Assembly: GCA_016717115.1 (NCBI GenBank) | Contig: JADKGE010000010.1 | Span: forward strand, 96,109-160,108 | Source: Actinomycetota bacterium | GTDB taxonomy: Bacteria; Actinomycetota; Actinomycetes; S36-B12 | Direction: 5' to 3' | Length of the DNA stretch: 64,000 bases | Shown: positions 8,210 through 17,540 of the stretch, piece by piece | How the letters are laid out: each line of letters begins with the position of its first letter | How positions within the stretch are numbered: position 1 is the first letter of the stretch | The notes under the pieces: generated by a model | Databases searched by the model: none | Told to the model about the DNA's origin: nothing | What the model saw: the letters and a program-made list of their open reading frames with translations, nothing else | Translations under genes and position numbers: made by a program

Positions 8210-8228
8210 AGATGGCAGGTCGCCATCT
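8210..8228. terminator. Short hairpin between convergent genes
   Basis: AGATGGC and GCCATCT form a 7-bp stem with a 5-base loop in the 78-bp gap between the cation efflux gene and the oppositely oriented multicopper oxidase. It could act as a bidirectional terminator. No clear T-tract follows. Confidence 0.4.
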
Positions 8229-8275
8229 CCTCCAACACTTCGTTGGCGTGTCCCTACTCGGGACGCTTGTTCCAG

Positions 8276-9847
8276 CTATTCGGGCTGGTTGGTCAGCCGA
8301 TTCGTGACGCGTCCGATCAGGTATCGAGAGTGGATGCCCTCGTACATCATGTGCGTCACCAGCCCTGCGCGCGCATGCGGGAGATTGTGACAGTGAAACA
8401 TCCAGGCACCGGGGTTGTCCGCCTTGAGGACGATTTCGTACGTCTCGCCGGGGAGAACCTCGAGAGAGTCGACCCACCAGGGAGCGCCCGTGGCCGGTTG
8501 GCCGTTACGAGACACGACAAGGGCGTGGTGGCCGTGCAGGTGCATCGGGTGGACGAGGAAGGGAGTCCTGTTCACGATGGTGAAACGGACGACGTCACCG
8601 TCGCGCACCATGAAGATCGGCACCTTCGGGATGATCTTCCCGTTGATGGTGAACCACGTCCCGGCGCGGCCGTTGAGGAAGCCGGAGCGCGACCCAATCC
8701 GGTAGGTGAAGTTGCGCTGGGGAGGCCCCAGGGCCGACAGGGCTTGGGCGGATCCCCCTGGAGTGCCGTAGGTGAGGGCGTCGAATCGAGCCGAGCTGCT
8801 GAGTTCCGGTGCGGCCCCGCTTCCATCTGGGCCGATCACGAGGGACGGCCCACTGAGGAGCCCGACGCGGGTGTTCTGGGAACTGACCGTGACGAGGAGG
8901 TCGATTCGCCCGCCGGCGGGCACGTCGACGTAGCTGTTCGACAGCATGGTGCCGCCCGGGATGTCAAATCCATCGATCGCCGCCACGATGAACGGCTGGG
9001 TGGCGCTGACCAACGCTGGTCCGTTGTTCGAGTTCACGAATCGCACGCGAGTCGTGCCCGCGACGACCGGGACGTACGTCGATCCCGCAGCGCCGTTCAG
9101 CGTCGTGACGGTGCCGTAGGTGTGCACGAGTGCGAGTAGGTCAGATGTCGGCGCGGATTCGACGAAGGCATCGCTAGGCGAGGGCTGGATGACCAGGGCG
9201 CCGATCAGGCCCATGCGAACCTCGCGCACGGAGTCCTGATGGGCGTGGTACCAGTAGGTACCGGCGTCAGGGACGACGAAGCGGTAGACGAACTCCTCTC
9301 CGGGCAGAACGGCGTTCTGCGTGACGCCCGCGACCCCGTCCTGACTGCCGACGAGGTCGACTCCGTGCCAGTGGATCGTCACCCCGCGGGTCACGTCCTG
9401 GTTCGTCAGGCGAACCTCCACGAGGTCGCCTTGGGTCGCCCGAAGGGTCGGACCCGGCGTCGACCCGTTGAAGGTCATCACCTGTTGGCGAAGTCCACCG
9501 ACGACCTGGTAGCCCATCGCCGCCGTCAGAGTGAAGAGTGCATCCGGCGCGCGGTCAGGGGCCTGAAGTGCGTCGAGGGTGCGATGCGGCGCGCGTCCAA
9601 CCGGCCCGCCTCCGTAGTCCGGCACTCCCATCTCCATCATGGAATAGCTCGACGGCATCACGCTCGCCGAGCACGCCGCCATGCGCCGGTCGTTGCCGAT
9701 GCTCCCGCACGGCGGCGTCCCCGCCGCGGCAGCCCGAGTGGCCGGTCCAGATCCGAGGAGCGCGAGCGCCGTCATTCCCAGCAACCGTCGCCGCGAAATG
9801 CGCTTAATCGCGACCTCCCAACCTGGCCAGCGGCTCGTCACGCGCAA
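8276..9847 (-). CDS. Multicopper oxidase, Tat-exported
   Basis: About 520 residues with a twin-arginine signal (RISRRRLLGMTALALLG). Copper ligands are present in order: HWHG and YWYHAH in domain 1, then HPMHLHGH and FHCHNLPHA in the last cupredoxin domain, forming type 1 and trinuclear type 2/3 sites. An N-terminal SMMEMG segment adds methionines. Such oxidases convert Cu(I) to Cu(II) or oxidise phenols outside the membrane. The frame opens at a TTG (9847) with a GTG at 9841; a GGGAGG lies close to an ATT codon just before the Tat motif, so the exact start is unsure. It is divergent from a small membrane protein gene. Confidence 0.93.
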   Translation of the reverse strand: MRVTSRWPGWEVAIKRISRRRLLGMTALALLGSGPATRAAAAGTPPCGSIGNDRRMAACSASVMPSSYSMMEMGVPDYGGGPVGRAPHRTLDALQAPDRAPDALFTLTAAMGYQVVGGLRQQVMTFNGSTPGPTLRATQGDLVEVRLTNQDVTRGVTIHWHGVDLVGSQDGVAGVTQNAVLPGEEFVYRFVVPDAGTYWYHAHQDSVREVRMGLIGALVIQPSPSDAFVESAPTSDLLALVHTYGTVTTLNGAAGSTYVPVVAGTTRVRFVNSNNGPALVSATQPFIVAAIDGFDIPGGTMLSNSYVDVPAGGRIDLLVTVSSQNTRVGLLSGPSLVIGPDGSGAAPELSSSARFDALTYGTPGGSAQALSALGPPQRNFTYRIGSRSGFLNGRAGTWFTINGKIIPKVPIFMVRDGDVVRFTIVNRTPFLVHPMHLHGHHALVVSRNGQPATGAPWWVDSLEVLPGETYEIVLKADNPGAWMFHCHNLPHARAGLVTHMMYEGIHSRYLIGRVTNRLTNQPE

Positions 9848-9962
9848 CCCTGGGGGGCGTTCGCCGTCGCCTCGGTTCCTGACCGGTTCCGCCTTCTGGA
9901 ACCTAGCCCCCGATCGGATGACTGCGCAACGGTCACGAAGATCGAGACCTTCATCGATTCTT

Positions 9963-9991
9963 CATTGTGCGGACAGCGCTTGCGCACAATG
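9963..9991 (+). promoter_or_regulatory. Perfect 9-bp inverted repeat in a divergent promoter region
   Basis: CATTGTGCG (9963-9971) and CGCACAATG (9983-9991) flank 11 bases, between the multicopper oxidase gene (minus) and the small membrane protein gene (plus, starts 10041). It is a candidate operator for a metal-responsive regulator; no regulator can be assigned from sequence. Confidence 0.4.
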
Positions 9992-10040
9992 GTCCGTCAC
10001 CCTGTGACTCGGCAGTCAGTTGGAGTCAGAGGACGAGGCC

Positions 10041-10316
10041 ATGTTGCATTGGAACCACGGCGGGTGGGACGTCATCGCTGTTGCATGCGTGGTCACGATT
10101 CTCTGCTTCTGGGCGATCCTCCTGGGGGTCGTCATCTGGACGATTGCGAAGTACACCCGTTCCCCTCCACCGCGGGGTCACGAAGTCGGCTTGCCCCGGA
10201 AGTGGCCTGACCATCCGTTCCCGCCGCCCCATCTGCGTTCACCGCAGCGCGTGCTCGCGCCCGCGGCCAGGGTTTCCGAGACCCAGCCCTCACCGCGGCG
10301 GCCGGTCGGCTCCTAG
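10041..10316 (+). CDS. Small single-pass membrane protein
   Basis: A 91-residue protein starting MLHWNHGGWDV, then one hydrophobic helix (VIAVACVVTILCFWAILLGVVIW) and a basic, proline-rich cytoplasmic tail. GAGG precedes the ATG at 10041. Short proteins with His/Trp-rich N-termini, one helix and a tail often accompany copper oxidases and SHOCT genes in Actinobacteria, but I know no defined function. It overlaps the end of the convergent ResB gene by four bases. Confidence 0.6.
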   Translation: MLHWNHGGWDVIAVACVVTILCFWAILLGVVIWTIAKYTRSPPPRGHEVGLPRKWPDHPFPPPHLRSPQRVLAPAARVSETQPSPRRPVGS

Positions 10317-11856
10317 TTTCGCGCCCCCTGCCCGGCCAGGACGGCCCGAACGAGTTCGCCTGCATCCTCCTCGGGTTCGCCTGTATCCCTCTTCGTGAGC
10401 CCGGCGATCTCGATGTGGGAGGATCCGTCGTCCGTCGACGGCACGACCTTGATCCAGAGCCGGCGCCGCCGCACGCTCAACGACAGAATCAAGCCCGCCA
10501 TGGCCGCGAGGGTCGCGACGAGGACCAACTCCTTGCCCGGGTCCTGGGCGATCTGGAAGGACGCCCATCTCTGGTAGCCCGTGAACTCGAGCCGTCCGGC
10601 GCCGTCTGGCAGTTGCCACGTTTCACCGGGACGCAGCGCTTCCAACCCCAGTTGCGTCAGCGTCTCCGTCTTGAGGGTGTAGACGCTCTGGGGGCGTCCG
10701 CTGCTGAGGCCGAGGTCGCCGGTGAAAGCCGACAGGAACACGGCGGGGTCGTCGGGTGCCGGAAACGTCGAGAACGGCCCTAGGTCCTGGCTGAGGGCCG
10801 CTGTCGGAGCGAAGATGCCCGAGAATGCCAGCGGCGGCTGGGCGTCGGGAACCTTGATGACGCCGGTGGAGGTGAAGTTGCCGTCCTGGGGCAGGAAGAC
10901 GACGGCATCATCGAAGACGACGTCTCCGGCGCCGTCGCGGATGACGAAGCGCGGGGCATACCCGTGGCCGACGAGGAATACCTTCGCCCCGGTTGCCTGG
11001 AGGGGCGCGTTGACCTCCACCAGCTCGGCGGGGGTGGGATTTCTGGGGATGGTCGATAGGTGAGATCGGCCTCGAACAGTCGCGGTGCCCCGGCTTGGGC
11101 GTCTCCTCGCTCGAAGTCGACCGTGAAGTCATCCAGCTGGAAGGAGAAGGGGCTGAGGTCGTCCGGGTTGACGAACCTGCCGCCGCCCCAGGCGTCGTAC
11201 TGCGTGAGGGTATTGGAGAACCCGGACCCCTCGCGAACGATCACGTTGCCCTTCCAGCCGAACAGCCCGCCGATGGCGACGCCCCCGAGGACCAGCAGGA
11301 GGGACAGGTGGAACACGAGGTTGCCGGTCTCGTGCAGGTAGCCCCGTTCCGCCGCGAGCCAGACGGCACCGTCGTCATCGCCTCCAGGCCGCAGCCGCCA
11401 CCGACCTCGACGCAGGTGCCGTTCCGCGCGGTCCAGCACCTCTTGCGGGCTCGCGCCCACGTCCAGCGTGCAAGCCCCGGGCAGACGGGTCAGTCTTCGC
11501 GGAGCAGGAGGGGGCTGCGATCGTACGGCCCGCCAATGCTGCCGGCACCGGGGCAGCAGGCAGCCGATGAGCGACAGGAACAGCAGCAGGTAGACGGACG
11601 AGAACCACGGCGAGCTGTAGCCGTCGAAGAAGCCGAGTCGGTCCAGGATCGGCCCGGCCGTCGGATTGTTGGTCAGCCACTGGTCCACCCGCAGAGGGTT
11701 GTTGCCCCGCTGGGGCAGCACGGAACCGGGCACGCTGGCAACGGCCAGAAGGAACAGCAGGACCAGTGCGGTGCGCATGCTGGTCAGCTGACGCCACGCC
11801 CAACGCCCCCAGCCTGCGACGCTCAGGGGCGGCGCCGTCCTTGCCGAATCTGCCAC
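10313..11856 (-). pseudogene. resB: ResB/Ccs1 cytochrome c biogenesis protein, frameshifted
   Basis: System II haem-handling membrane protein. Visible parts are a first helix after MRTALVLLFLLAVASVPGS, the typical QRGNNPLRV and LGFFDGYSSPWF loop, YLLLFLSLIGCLLPR, a third helix VFHLSLLLVLGGVAIG, a large extracytoplasmic domain and a last helix near the C-terminus (LVLVATLAAMAGLILSLSVRRRRLW). One base is missing near 11045, switching frame between FEADLTYRP and ELVEVNAPLQ. ResB works with ResC/CcsA to deliver haem to apocytochromes; no ccsA is in the window. I chose GTG 11856 because AGAGGTGAGG precedes it. Confidence 0.85.
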
Positions 11857-12014
11857 CCGCACCTCACCTCTAGCGTCGAGCGCACCCCGTGAGCATCGCC
11901 GCGACTCATGGTGGAGCCGTGTCGCTTGCGTCAAGAATCGATCAAGGTCCCCCGCACGCCAGCGCCGAGGGAGGGCGACTTGCCTGCGGCCTGGGGTGAG
12001 GCCAGACTGCGCCG

Positions 12015-12317
12015 ATGCACCGGCCATCCATTCAGCGTCACGCGGCGGCCGCTCGGCTCCGTGGGCGGGGAACCCTCGCCTCGGCGGTCGTCCTCTTCGT
12101 ATCGGCGCTGATCGCGAATCGTTCGCCTGCCGTCGCGGCGACGTCCGACGCGACGACTGAGTCCCAGCCCAGTGCGATCTTCATTCTGGTCATGTCGGGA
12201 CTGGCCGGGATCCTCATCGGAATGGCCTACGGCGCGGTGCGGGCCGTCGTCCGACGAATCCGCGCTCGCCGCCAGTCGCCCGACGGGGACGTCCAGGCCG
12301 TGGATCCACGTTCTTGA
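12015..12317 (+). CDS. Small exported or membrane protein
   Basis: A 100-residue protein with an N-terminal hydrophobic stretch ending in an Ala-rich cleavage-like site (SALIANRSPAVAAT), a second helix (AIFILVMSGLAGILIGMAYGAV) and a basic C-terminal tail. I do not recognise a family. It lies between the divergent ResB gene and the DsbA-like gene and may belong to the thiol/redox set. Coding potential is moderate: good GC skew at third positions but a weak ribosome-binding site. Confidence 0.5.
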   Translation: MHRPSIQRHAAAARLRGRGTLASAVVLFVSALIANRSPAVAATSDATTESQPSAIFILVMSGLAGILIGMAYGAVRAVVRRIRARRQSPDGDVQAVDPRS

Positions 12318-12423
12318 TGGAATCTTCACCGAATCACCTGCCAAACACCGTGGATGCCTACGCAGACTCACTCGTCGGGTCGGCAGCCGAGCGCCGGTCG
12401 TCAATCCACGCCTAGGAGGGCTC

Positions 12424-13101
12424 ATGCGCGGGCGAACGGGCATCATTTTCACGGTCGTCGCGATCCTGGTGGTCTCGGCGGTCGTCTCGGTGGCCTTGAT
12501 CCGTGGAGGGACGTCCTCGGAGCCCGTGGCAGCCAGTGCGACCTCCGCGTCGACTCCCAGCGACGTCCAGATCGTGCGGCCGAGCAGCCACGTCCTCGGT
12601 GACCCGGCCGACGGCACCGTGACGCTGGTCGAGTTCCTCGACTTCGAGTGCGAAGCGTGCGCGGCGGCGTTCCCGTTCGTCGAGGGCTTGCGCGAGACCT
12701 ATGCGGGCAAGGTCCGCTTCGTCATGAGGTACTTCCCACTGCCGGGGCACGCAAACGCTGTCAACGCCGCCCTGGCGGTGGAGGCAGCAGCGCAGCAGGG
12801 TCGGCTGGAGGACATGTACCGGATCCTGTACCAGGCGCAGGCGGAGTGGGGTGAGAAGCAGGAGTCCCAGGCCCCGCTGTTCCGGGGTATGGCGGAGGAG
12901 CTGGGATTCGACATGGACGCCTACGATGCGGCCATCGCCGACCCCGCCACGGCGGCTCGGGTAGAACTCGACCGCCGCGACGCCGAGTCGCTGGGCCTGC
13001 CGGGCACCCCGTCCTTCTTCCTGAACGGCGAGCCGCTGGCCCTGACCTCGGCCGAAGAGGTGACGGCAGCGATCGATGCGGCGCTGTCCAGCGCTCAATG
13101 A
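12424..13101 (+). CDS. Membrane-anchored DsbA-like thiol oxidoreductase
   Basis: 225 residues. An N-terminal anchor (IIFTVVAILVVSAVVSVALI) is followed by a thioredoxin-fold domain with active site CEAC at 76-79 (DFECEACAAAFP), the FPLPGHANA region and a cis-proline loop GTPSFFLNG, as in the DsbA/Thioredoxin_4 group. It would introduce or exchange disulfides in exported proteins. TAGGAGG sits close before the ATG at 12424. The gene overlaps the VKOR-family gene by 4 bp; VKOR reoxidises DsbA-like proteins, so the pair should work together. Confidence 0.9.
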   Translation: MRGRTGIIFTVVAILVVSAVVSVALIRGGTSSEPVAASATSASTPSDVQIVRPSSHVLGDPADGTVTLVEFLDFECEACAAAFPFVEGLRETYAGKVRFVMRYFPLPGHANAVNAALAVEAAAQQGRLEDMYRILYQAQAEWGEKQESQAPLFRGMAEELGFDMDAYDAAIADPATAARVELDRRDAESLGLPGTPSFFLNGEPLALTSAEEVTAAIDAALSSAQ

Positions 13102-13697
13102 CCAACCACTCCACCAGCGGCGCGGCCGGGGCCGCCCAGCCGGGCCGCTGGATGCCGCCGGCGATCACCGCGTCCGGGGTCCTCGGGCTGGCGGCGGCGT
13201 GGGCGTTGACGGGCGACAAGGTACGACTGCTCCAGGACCCGGCATTCGTGCCCCCCTGCAGCGTGTCCGCGATCGTCAACTGCGGAAGCGTGATGCAGTC
13301 GTGGCAGTCATCGGTATTCGGATTCCCGAACTCCCTGATCGGCCTCGTGGCGTTCTCGATCGTCGTCTCCATCGGGGTCGTCGCCTGGTCGGGCGCGCGA
13401 CTGCGCTCGTGGATCTGGTGGGGGCTGGAGGCCGGAGCCCTCCTGGGCATGGTGTTCGTGCATTGGCTGGCTTTCCAGAGCGCGTACGTCATCGGCGCGC
13501 TGTGCCTGTACTGCGCGGCGGCCTGGGTTGCCACGTTCGCTATTTTCGGGGTGGTGACGTCACTCGTGCTGCGCCTGCGACGTGACCGAGGCCAGGAGCC
13601 GAGATCGCGCGGACGCTTCCAGAATCTGTGGCCGATCATCTGGGCGGCCTGGCTGGGGGTCTTTGCCGTGGCCGTCGTGTACGGACTGTTCGGATGA
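13098..13697 (+). CDS. Vitamin K epoxide reductase (VKOR) family membrane protein
   Basis: A 199-residue protein with four or five helices. It contains the loop cysteines Cys54 (VPPCS) and Cys62 (VNCGSV) and the helix-borne active-site pair CLYC at 135-138, all typical of bacterial VKOR. The enzyme passes electrons from a reduced DsbA-like protein to quinone. It is cotranscribed with the DsbA-like gene through ATGA overlaps on both sides, giving a complete oxidative folding pair. Confidence 0.92.
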   Translation: MTNHSTSGAAGAAQPGRWMPPAITASGVLGLAAAWALTGDKVRLLQDPAFVPPCSVSAIVNCGSVMQSWQSSVFGFPNSLIGLVAFSIVVSIGVVAWSGARLRSWIWWGLEAGALLGMVFVHWLAFQSAYVIGALCLYCAAAWVATFAIFGVVTSLVLRLRRDRGQEPRSRGRFQNLWPIIWAAWLGVFAVAVVYGLFG

Positions 13698-13960
13698 TCG
13701 GCGGGCTGTTGGTGAGCGTGCTGATCACGTCGGCGATGATCGCCGGGGTGGCACTCTTCGTGCGCTGGGCCATCCGCGAAGGCGAGGGCGACGATCCCCG
13801 GTGGGGGCTGACGGGTCAGCTCGATGCGGCATCTCCCCTGATCGGCTTCGCCGAGCGGGCGTTCGCGATTCCTGAGGTCGCCGGGCTCACGCTGCGCGGG
13901 AGTCGACGATGCGAGGCTGCCTGGGAGCAGGCCTACTCGTGGTCGGGTGTCTCAATCTAG
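13694..13960 (+). CDS. Small membrane protein coupled to VKOR
   Basis: 88 residues starting MIGGLLVSVLITSAMIAGVALFV, one membrane helix, then a soluble tail with WAIREGEGDDPRWGL and a single Cys. The start overlaps the VKOR stop as ATGA, so translation is coupled. No known family is apparent. An accessory role in the oxidative folding pair is only suggested by position. The same frame stays open after the stop to 14101, but that tail is unsupported. Confidence 0.55.
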   Translation: MIGGLLVSVLITSAMIAGVALFVRWAIREGEGDDPRWGLTGQLDAASPLIGFAERAFAIPEVAGLTLRGSRRCEAAWEQAYSWSGVSI

Positions 13961-14123
13961 CTACAGGCGTCCGCCGTGATCCTCAGCGGACCGTTCGGGA
14001 GCCTGACCTGCCCGGTGCCCGAGGGCACCTCCCTCGAGGAGGTCGCGAGGCGATTCGCCAAGGCGGCGCCTATCGAGCCGTCGGACGGGACCTCGACCTA
14101 GCGCACCGCCCCGGCGGAACCTG

Positions 14124-14865
14124 TCAGATGGGCGTGGCGAAGGCCCCCGCCTGGACGCGCATCCACACGGTGATCGAGTTCCACGCCCCCGACGCCATCA
14201 CCAGCCCCAGGGCGATCATGAGGGTTCCGCTGACGCGTCGAATTGCCGGCGTGTTCTCCCGCGCCCAGCCGATCGTTGTCATCGCGCGCTGCAGCCCCAG
14301 CCCGACGAGGAGAAATGGCAGGCCCAGCCCCAGGCAATAGGCCGCCGAGAGCGTGGCTCCGCGCAGTGCATCCGCCTGCGTGAACGCCAGCGCCTGGACG
14401 ACGGCCAGCACGGGCCCGATGCAGGGAGCCCAGCCGATCCCGAACACCAGGCCCAGCAGGGGGGCACCCCACAGGCCCTTGGGCGCCCGGACGGGCAGTC
14501 GCCACGACCGATTCAGCAAGCGCGCATCACGTACATAGCCCAGCCCAAGCGCCACCACGACCAGGCCCATGACGCGGGTGATGGGGTCCTGCCAGGTCAG
14601 GAGTACCGCGCCCACGCCGCCGAACAGGACGCCGTAGGAGATGAACACGACTCCGAAACCGAGCGTGAACAGGGCCGTGCCGGTCACCACGAGTCGACGT
14701 GGGACCCACTCCGGCAGATGCATCGGCGGCTGTGAGCCCGGTGACATAGGTGACGTATCCCGGAGCGAGGGGCAGTACGCAGGGGCTGACGAAGGACACG
14801 ACCCCCGCTGCCAGCGCCAGCCCCAGCGCCAGCAGCAGGGGGCCGGAGGCTACGAGCGACTCCAC
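14124..14865 (-). pseudogene. ccdA: CcdA/DsbD-type thiol-electron transporter, frameshifted
   Basis: A polytopic protein of the cytochrome c biogenesis transmembrane family. The N-terminal half has AAGVVSFVSPCVLPLAPGYV with the first redox Cys-Pro. The second half, in another frame, has FGIGWAPCIGPVLA with the second. An extra base near 14700 (after GVGPTS, before RLVVTGTALFTLGF) breaks the gene. It carries reducing power across the membrane to ResA/TlpA. It begins two bases after the stop of the thioredoxin-like gene, so the two are coupled. Repaired length is about 246 residues, normal for CcdA. Confidence 0.85.
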
Positions 14866-14866
14866 C

Positions 14867-15493
14867 TCAGTCGCCGATCGTGGCGGGGACCCCTACCGAC
14901 CCGCTGGGCTCTGATGCGGAGGCCAGCAGGGGCTCGATCAGGCCACGCAGGGTCGATTCGCTCGCCCGACCGAGAATGCGCCCGGCCACCTTGCCGTCCC
15001 TGTCGATCACCAAGGTGGTCGGGATGGCCTGCGGCGGCGCGATCCCACTGAACTGCAGCTGGATCCGGCCGTCACTGTCCACGACGCTGGGATACGTGAT
15101 GCCGTTGGCCTTCTCGAAGCTGAGGGCGGTGGCGGGGCTGTCGCGGGTATTGAGGCCCATGAATGTCACGCCTTCTTTGCCGAACTCCTCCCACAGTGAC
15201 TGAAGGACCGGGGCCTCAGCGCGGCAGGGTGCACACCAGGAGGCCCACACGTTCAGGACGACCACCCGTCCGCGCTCCTGGGCCAGCGTCCACGACCCCC
15301 CGGTCATCAACTCGCCCCCGATCGCGGGCGCGTCCACCCGATCGCTGAGTGCGATGGCGGTGATCGATCCGTCCCCGGCGATGAAGCCCGCGTCACGGGC
15401 CGTCTCACTGGTGGTGGATCCCGAGCAGGCACTCGAGCCGAGGGCAACGAACCCGACGACGGCGAGGGCCGCGAGAGCGCGCCTAACGTGCAT
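14867..15493 (-). CDS. TlpA/ResA-like thioredoxin lipoprotein
   Basis: 208 residues with a lipoprotein signal peptide ending LGSSAC (lipid-modified Cys23). The thioredoxin domain has the active site WCAPC at 86-90 and the cis-proline loop AIPTTLVID. ResA-type proteins reduce the CxxCH cysteines of apocytochrome c or keep periplasmic thiols reduced, fed by CcdA, which is the next gene. It is the reducing counterpart of the nearby DsbA-like/VKOR pair. The gene diverges from the NlpC/P60 gene at 15684. Confidence 0.92.
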   Translation of the reverse strand: MHVRRALAALAVVGFVALGSSACSGSTTSETARDAGFIAGDGSITAIALSDRVDAPAIGGELMTGGSWTLAQERGRVVVLNVWASWCAPCRAEAPVLQSLWEEFGKEGVTFMGLNTRDSPATALSFEKANGITYPSVVDSDGRIQLQFSGIAPPQAIPTTLVIDRDGKVAGRILGRASESTLRGLIEPLLASASEPSGSVGVPATIGD

Positions 15494-15683
15494 GGGGACG
15501 CCCGGTCATGGACCCAGCATCAACGACCCTGGTGAAGGTCCGCCGGTCGTCTGATGAACGAACGGTCAACACGTGCGCGGCCGCCGCACCTGACCTTGAT
15601 CAAATCTTCATGGTTCAGGGACGGTTCCTCAGGCTCCACCCCCGGACACTGTGGGCATCCATCGGCATGCAGGAGGGTTGCAC

Positions 15684-16790
15684 GTGAGTAGGCAGGACCG
15701 GTCACCCCGTTGGCGGGCGCTCGCTGCGGTGCTGGTCGTCGCTCCGCTCGCCCTGACTCTCGCCGCGCAGTCGAGCCAGGCCGTGCCGGCGCGCGACATC
15801 AAGGACGTCCAGGCGCAGGTTCGCGACCTGCAGATGCAGGCGGCGGGCGCGAACGAGCAGTACAAGGCGGCCCGAGATCGTCTGGAGGGCACGCGCGAAC
15901 GCCTGAGCAGCGCCCAGTCGAAGGTCGATCGGCAGCGCGCCGAGCTCGCGCAGACCCTGGCGGCGGTGAACGATCTGGCCCGAGGCATCTACATGACCGG
16001 CGGCATCGACGGCACGCTGCAGGTGATGCTCGCTGACGACCCCACCGACTTCCTCGCGCAATCCGCGGCGATCGACCAGCTGTCCCGGGCTCAGTCGGCT
16101 GACATCCGTCGATCTCAGACGGCCCAGCTACGGCTCGCGCAGTCCGAGGCGGAGCTGGCCGACCAGGAGTCGCTGGCCGAGGATCAGAATCAGCAGATGG
16201 CGGCCGCCAAGGCAACCGCCGATGACCGCCTGCAGCAGGCGGAGGCCGTGCTGGCCGATCTGGAGGAGGACGAGCGCCGCCGCCTGGCCGAGCTGCAGGC
16301 ACAGCAAGAGCAGCAGGAACGGGCCGCCGCCGCCGCCCTGCAGTCCTCGCCCGCCGATGGATCCGGCGCACAGTCCTCGGGTGGGAGCGCGGGGGCCGAG
16401 CAGTCCGGCGGGGGGTACACGGGCGGGGGTCGAGCGGCCGCGGCCGTCCAGTATGCGCTCGCCCAGCTCGGTGAGCCGTACTCCTACAGTGCGAACCCGC
16501 CCAACTCCTGGGACTGCTCCAAGCTCACCGCCGCGGCGTGGGGTTCAGCGGGCGTGGGGCTGACCGCGCTGAGCTACACGCAGTGGGACCAGACCAGGCG
16601 AGTGCCCGTATCGGAGATCCAGCCCGGTGACCTGGTGTTCTACTTCGGCATGGGCGCGCACCATGTGGCGATCTATGTCGGCAACGGCAAGATGGTCAGC
16701 GCATCAAATCCGTCCGATGGGGTCGAGCTGATCGACTACCTCGGCCCTTGGTACGGGGAGCGCTTCAGCGGCGTGGGTCGTGTCCTGTGA
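15684..16790 (+). CDS. NlpC/P60 peptidoglycan endopeptidase with coiled coil
   Basis: 368 residues: signal peptide (ALAAVLVVAPLALTLAA), a long coiled coil (about 35-220, Gln/Ala-rich), a Gly/Ser linker and a C-terminal NlpC/P60 domain. Catalytic Cys is in WDCSKLTAAAW (the usual Gly after CS is Lys), catalytic His in GAHHVAIYVG. RipA-like enzymes of this build cleave peptide cross-links during growth and division. GTG 15684 is preferred because AGGAGG precedes it. Its C-terminus is closely matched by a fragment at 24425-24571. The two-component genes follow directly. Confidence 0.9.
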   Translation: MSRQDRSPRWRALAAVLVVAPLALTLAAQSSQAVPARDIKDVQAQVRDLQMQAAGANEQYKAARDRLEGTRERLSSAQSKVDRQRAELAQTLAAVNDLARGIYMTGGIDGTLQVMLADDPTDFLAQSAAIDQLSRAQSADIRRSQTAQLRLAQSEAELADQESLAEDQNQQMAAAKATADDRLQQAEAVLADLEEDERRRLAELQAQQEQQERAAAAALQSSPADGSGAQSSGGSAGAEQSGGGYTGGGRAAAAVQYALAQLGEPYSYSANPPNSWDCSKLTAAAWGSAGVGLTALSYTQWDQTRRVPVSEIQPGDLVFYFGMGAHHVAIYVGNGKMVSASNPSDGVELIDYLGPWYGERFSGVGRVL

Positions 16791-16844
16791 CCGGTGGGGG
16801 CACAATCGCACCATGATGGCTGGGACGATGGCGGCAGGTGCGTC

Positions 16845-17540
16845 GTGACGACGGAGCTGAGGGTTCTCGTCGTCGACGATGAGGTGCCGTTGACGGCGGT
16901 GGTCAGCAGCTACCTCGAACGTGAGGGCTTCGTCGTTGACGTGGCCCATACCGGGCCCGACGCCGTCGACGCGGCTCGCACCGGAAAGCCCGCCCTCATC
17001 ATCCTGGACATCATGCTCCCCGGCTTCGACGGCATCGAGGTGTGCCGCCAGGTTCGGCAGTTCTCCGACGCCTACGTGATCATGCTGACGGCGCGGGAGG
17101 ACGAGGTAGACAAGGTCCTGGGGCTCTCGATCGGCGCCGACGACTATCTCGTGAAACCGTTCTCGCCACGTGAGCTCATTGCACGGGTCAGGGCCATGCT
17201 GCGGCGGCCCCGGCTCTCCCCCTTCGATGGACCCAGCAGGGTGCTGGAACTCGGGCCGTTGGCGGTCGACACGGAATCGCGTTCGACGACGGTCGACGGA
17301 GTCGAGATCCCCCTCACACGCACCGAGTTCGACATCCTCGCTGCCATGATCGAACGACCGCGGGCCGCCTTGACGCGACGCCAACTGATCGAAGCGGTGT
17401 GGGGTCCGGACTGGTATGGCGATGAGCACGTTGTCGACGTGCACGTCGGACACCTGCGCACCAAGCTCGGGGACGATGCGTCCGAGCCCCACTTCATCCG
17501 CACCGTCCGCGGTGTCGGCTACGGCATGGCGACGTCGTGA
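16845..17540 (+). CDS. OmpR/PhoB-family response regulator
   Basis: 231 residues with intact receiver residues: VVDDE pocket, Asp in IILDIMLPGFDG, Thr in MLTARE, Lys in DDYLVKPFS. A winged-helix domain follows (LTRTEFDILAAM to RGVGYGMA). I chose GTG 16845 because the receiver strand starts seven residues later; an earlier ATG adds a meaningless tail. It overlaps the kinase gene (GTGA). It is paralogous to the regulator at 4185-4958 and probably controls the CopC/CopD cluster downstream. Confidence 0.92.
   Translation: MTTELRVLVVDDEVPLTAVVSSYLEREGFVVDVAHTGPDAVDAARTGKPALIILDIMLPGFDGIEVCRQVRQFSDAYVIMLTAREDEVDKVLGLSIGADDYLVKPFSPRELIARVRAMLRRPRLSPFDGPSRVLELGPLAVDTESRSTTVDGVEIPLTRTEFDILAAMIERPRAALTRRQLIEAVWGPDWYGDEHVVDVHVGHLRTKLGDDASEPHFIRTVRGVGYGMATS

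Noticed and set aside
13976..14101. A 41-codon GTG-started frame (ends SDGTST)
   Set aside because: It continues in frame after the stop of the previous gene and has a plausible look, but no ribosome-binding site or family; too little to list.
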